The notes below the pieces were generated by a model, which was given only the letters and a program-made list of their open reading frames with translations, had not been told where the DNA came from and searched no databases. Of a stretch of DNA of 8,378 bases, positions 6,018 through 8,378 are shown one piece after another (position 1 is the stretch's first letter; every line of letters begins with the position of its first letter). Where the stretch lies: positions 1 through 8,378 of the forward strand of contig NZ_JAILQF010000005.1 of assembly GCF_024699075.1 (NCBI RefSeq), given 5' to 3'. This DNA comes from Butyrivibrio sp. Its GTDB lineage: Bacteria > Bacillota_A > Clostridia > Lachnospirales > Lachnospiraceae. The position numbers were made by a program, and so were the translations under genes.

Positions 6018-6045
6018 AGTCCCTCATATGGTGCCAGAAGGGACT
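6018..6045. other. Hairpin in the 5' leader of the DUF3048 gene
   Basis: AGTCCCT (6018-6024) and AGGGACT (6039-6045) form a perfect 7-bp stem around a 14-nt loop that itself contains TGGCACCA-type pairing on the minus strand. From the predicted minus-strand promoter it would be transcribed as part of the leader and end 12 bp before the AGGAGG site. It could affect message stability or translation. On the plus strand it lies upstream of the addB promoter, followed by TTTT. Confidence 0.4.
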
Positions 6046-6060
6046 TTTGATACCTACATT

Positions 6061-6088
6061 ATTATATCGGAAAGTGTGATATAGTAAA
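6061..6088 (-). promoter_or_regulatory. Promoter of the DUF3048 gene
   Basis: On the minus strand, TTTACT (6083-6088, 4 of 6), a 16-bp spacer and a perfect TATAAT (6061-6066). The transcript would start near 6054 with a leader of about 60 nt that includes the 6018-6045 hairpin. Confidence 0.5.
6077..6085 (+). promoter_or_regulatory. Extended -10 promoter for addB
   Basis: TGATATAGT is an extended -10 (TG, one base, TATAGT with 5 of 6). No good -35 lies at 16-18 bp, as expected when an extended -10 is used. It would start transcription near 6092, about 25 nt before the addB ATG. It overlaps the -35 of the divergent DUF3048 promoter (6083-6088). Confidence 0.4.
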
Positions 6089-6116
6089 AGTACATTATTT
6101 TAATAACGGGGGCGAT

Positions 6117-8378
6117 ATGCTTAGATTCTCATTAGGACCGTCCGGGTCCGGCAAAAGTCACAAGTTATATGAAGAAATTATAAAACGTAGTATTGAAGAT
6201 AGTTCAAGGAACTATCTTATTATTGTGCCCGATCAGTTTACAATGCAGACGCAGATGGATATTGTAAGGATGCATCCTGATAAGGGCATCATGAATATTG
6301 ATGTTCTTTCTTTTGGACGCCTTTCGCACAGGATATTTGAAGAGACAGGAAAGCGCAAAGAGGCTGTACTTGATGATGTAGGTAAGTCCCTTATTTTAAG
6401 GCATGTTGCAGATCTTAACAAAGATGATCTGCCTATTATAGGCTCGTATATGCACAGGGCAGGATACATAGATGAGGTAAAATCAACCATCTCAGAACTT
6501 ATGCAGTATGATATAGGACCAGATGAACTTGAGACACTTATCAAAAGTTCAGAGACCAGAAGGTCACTTAAAGGTAAACTTTCTGATCTTAAGCTTCTAT
6601 ATCAAAAGTTTAAAGAATATACAGAAGGTAAATATGTTACTCCTGAAGAAACCTTGTCGCATCTTTGTATGCGCCTTTCAAAATCTGACCTTGTGAAGGA
6701 CAGTGTTATTGTATTTGACGGCTTTACAGGCTTTACGCCCATTCAGTACAGGGTAATAGAAGAGCTTTTAATAACTGCAGGAGAAGTCATAGTATCTCTT
6801 GAAATGGATGATGATACTGATCCTTATAGTGAGAATCTAAGAGAGCAGGAGCTCTTTTATCTAAGTAAAAAGACTATTCAGAGTCTTCTAAAATGTGAGT
6901 TTAGAAGCTGTCAAAGAAAAGATCCTTTGAATACTCCTGATCTTGACAGATGGAAGGAATACAGGAATTCTCATAACACGGATATATTCTTAAAGGGTGT
7001 GAATTTAAGGCTTATTGATAATGCGCCCATGGCCTTTCTTGAACAGCATCTGTTCAGATATAAACCGGCATCCTATGACAATGATAAGGCACCGGCATCA
7101 GACAGTATAGTGATCGCGCAGTGTTCTGATCCTTTTGAAGAGGTTCGTCAGGCACTTATTTATATAAGCCGCAGGGTTAAAGAGGATTCAAGCCTTTTCT
7201 ACCGCGATTTTGCGATAGTATGTGGAGACCTTTCTACTTATTCAGAAAAGATCAAGAGAGAGAGTAGTACTTTTGGTATACCTGTCTACATTGATGAGAC
7301 AAGGGGCATAAAGCTTAATCCCTTTATTGAATATATAAGAAGCGCCCTTGATATAGTCAGGACCGATTACAGCTATGAGACGGTCTTTCATTTCATGCGC
7401 AGCGGTATGATGGATTTTGATGATGAAAGCATAGATCTTCTGGAGAATTATGTAAGGTCGCTTGGAATCCGCGGTCATAAGGCCTGGGAAGATATCTTTA
7501 TGAGAAGCCCCAAGACAAGGCGCTCTACAAGCGATGAAGAGACGGTTCTTGTTCTTGAAAAGCTCAACAATATGAGACAGGAGCTTGTTGAGATGATAAG
7601 GCCTATCATGGACAATAAGAACAAGACTGTTCTTGACTTGTCCAAGGGCTTATATGAATTCATAAAAAGAGGTAATGCTTATATAAAGCTTGAAAGCTAT
7701 GCAAAGCATTTTGAAGAGGAAGGCGATGTTGTAAAAGCCGATGAGTACAGCCAGATCTATGGCAAGATCATGGAGCTTTTAGATCAGGTTGCCCTCCTTC
7801 TCGGAGAAGAAAAAATTCCTCTTAAGGAATACATGGAGATACTTGATGCGGGATTTGGCGAAATTGAAGTAGGAACCATTCCTCAAAATGTAGATACATT
7901 AAGGGTTGGTGATATAGAAAGAAGCCGACTTTCCAATATCAAGTATCTATTGTTCCTTGGAGTTAATGATGCCTATATTCCTAAACATGCTTCCGAGGGT
8001 GGTATTTTATCAGATATAGACAGACATTTTTTGAGTGCCAATGCTGCGGATATAGAACTGGCACCATCTCCGCGCCAGCAGATGTATATTCAAAGACTAT
8101 ACCTTTATATGAATCTGACCAAGCCTTCAAAGCTTTTATACATGTCATATTCAGGGATTTCTTCAGATGGAAAGAGCATGAATCCTGCATATCTTATAGG
8201 TAAGATCAAGGCTCTTTTCCCTGAACTTAAAGAGTATAAGCCTCAGGCGGAGCCTATTGGCAGGCAGATAATGACTTTGTCTGATGCAAAGGTTTATGTC
8301 TCCTCAAAAGCAAGGGATTATGCAGATGGCAATCTTGATGAAAAACAAGAAAAGGAGTTTTTGACCTTATATGACCTT
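6117..8378 (+). CDS. addB: ATP-dependent helicase/nuclease subunit B, AddB (3' end outside window)
   Basis: An open frame of 754 codons from ATG 6117 to the last base with no stop. AddB pairs with AddA to form the helicase-nuclease that processes double-strand breaks to recombinogenic 3' ends at Chi sites, the Firmicute counterpart of RecBCD. Visible features are MLRFSLGPSGSGKS with Walker A GPSGSGKS (7-14), VPDQFTMQTQ, the family phrase DVLSFGRLSHRIF and VFDGFTGFTPIQ (199-210). Further on lies GDIERSRLSNIKYLLFLGVNDAYIPK (about 598-623), the conserved late helicase-like motif. Full-length AddB has roughly 1,100-1,200 residues, so the C-terminal nuclease domain with its iron-sulfur cysteines lies beyond the window, and addA is expected further right. 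GGGGG (6108-6112) lies 4 bp before the ATG. It is divergent from the DUF3048 gene. The reading frame is intact throughout, and this is core-genome content. Confidence 0.93.
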   Translation, partial: MLRFSLGPSGSGKSHKLYEEIIKRSIEDSSRNYLIIVPDQFTMQTQMDIVRMHPDKGIMNIDVLSFGRLSHRIFEETGKRKEAVLDDVGKSLILRHVADLNKDDLPIIGSYMHRAGYIDEVKSTISELMQYDIGPDELETLIKSSETRRSLKGKLSDLKLLYQKFKEYTEGKYVTPEETLSHLCMRLSKSDLVKDSVIVFDGFTGFTPIQYRVIEELLITAGEVIVSLEMDDDTDPYSENLREQELFYLSKKTIQSLLKCEFRSCQRKDPLNTPDLDRWKEYRNSHNTDIFLKGVNLRLIDNAPMAFLEQHLFRYKPASYDNDKAPASDSIVIAQCSDPFEEVRQALIYISRRVKEDSSLFYRDFAIVCGDLSTYSEKIKRESSTFGIPVYIDETRGIKLNPFIEYIRSALDIVRTDYSYETVFHFMRSGMMDFDDESIDLLENYVRSLGIRGHKAWEDIFMRSPKTRRSTSDEETVLVLEKLNNMRQELVEMIRPIMDNKNKTVLDLSKGLYEFIKRGNAYIKLESYAKHFEEEGDVVKADEYSQIYGKIMELLDQVALLLGEEKIPLKEYMEILDAGFGEIEVGTIPQNVDTLRVGDIERSRLSNIKYLLFLGVNDAYIPKHASEGGILSDIDRHFLSANAADIELAPSPRQQMYIQRLYLYMNLTKPSKLLYMSYSGISSDGKSMNPAYLIGKIKALFPELKEYKPQAEPIGRQIMTLSDAKVYVSSKARDYADGNLDEKQEKEFLTLYDL

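Noticed and set aside
6233..6544. Minus-strand frame of 103 codons inside addB
   Set aside because: The plus strand encodes conserved AddB motifs here; the Ser- and Ile-rich antisense translation is a by-product of addB codon use.
7242..7663. Two adjoining minus-strand frames inside addB
   Set aside because: Antisense to an intact AddB frame, with no ribosome sites and no recognisable domains.
1..8378. CRISPR array, tRNA, rRNA, insertion sequence, phage attachment site or riboswitch
   Set aside because: Reading both strands showed no regularly spaced repeats, cloverleaf, transposase or terminal inverted repeats; leader hairpins are too simple for a known riboswitch class.

Overview
The window looks like chromosomal DNA from a low-GC Firmicute, most likely a Lachnospiraceae member of the Butyrivibrio/Pseudobutyrivibrio type. 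This is inferred from AT-rich DNA with strong Shine-Dalgarno sites, an AddAB-type recombination nuclease, a YerB-like DUF3048 secreted protein and a LytTR-DUF3021 gene pair. I could not run any database comparison.

Left part (1-3057) is accessory in character. It holds the tail of an unidentified gene, a small lipoprotein gene broken by a one-base shift in an A tract, and an AAA_14/DUF4143 ATPase with its own good promoter. After these come the first half of a Nudix hydrolase gene that stops just before the catalytic core, and a TTG-started APH/choline-kinase-fold phosphotransferase that begins on the base after the Nudix stop codon. Two decayed genes in about 2 kb suggest a region that gains and loses DNA.

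Middle part (3058-4866) is a tight three-gene operon: a stand-alone LytTR DNA-binding regulator (TTG start), a four-helix DUF3021 membrane protein 2 bp downstream, and a CPBP-family membrane protease overlapping the latter by 14 bp. LytTR plus a membrane partner matches the plan of LytTR regulatory systems such as HdrRM and BrsRM of Streptococcus mutans, and CPBP proteins often serve in bacteriocin immunity. An exact TTATTCA direct repeat, 21 bp apart, lies upstream of the regulator and is a candidate autoregulatory site. This operon is the most interesting system in the window.

Right part (4867-8378) looks like core genome. Two hairpins, one a perfect 12-bp stem with a U tract on the minus strand, separate the operon from a convergent secreted DUF3048 protein. 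Divergent from that gene, across a short region with overlapping promoters, is addB, which runs off the right end before its nuclease domain. No tRNA, rRNA, CRISPR array or insertion sequence was seen.
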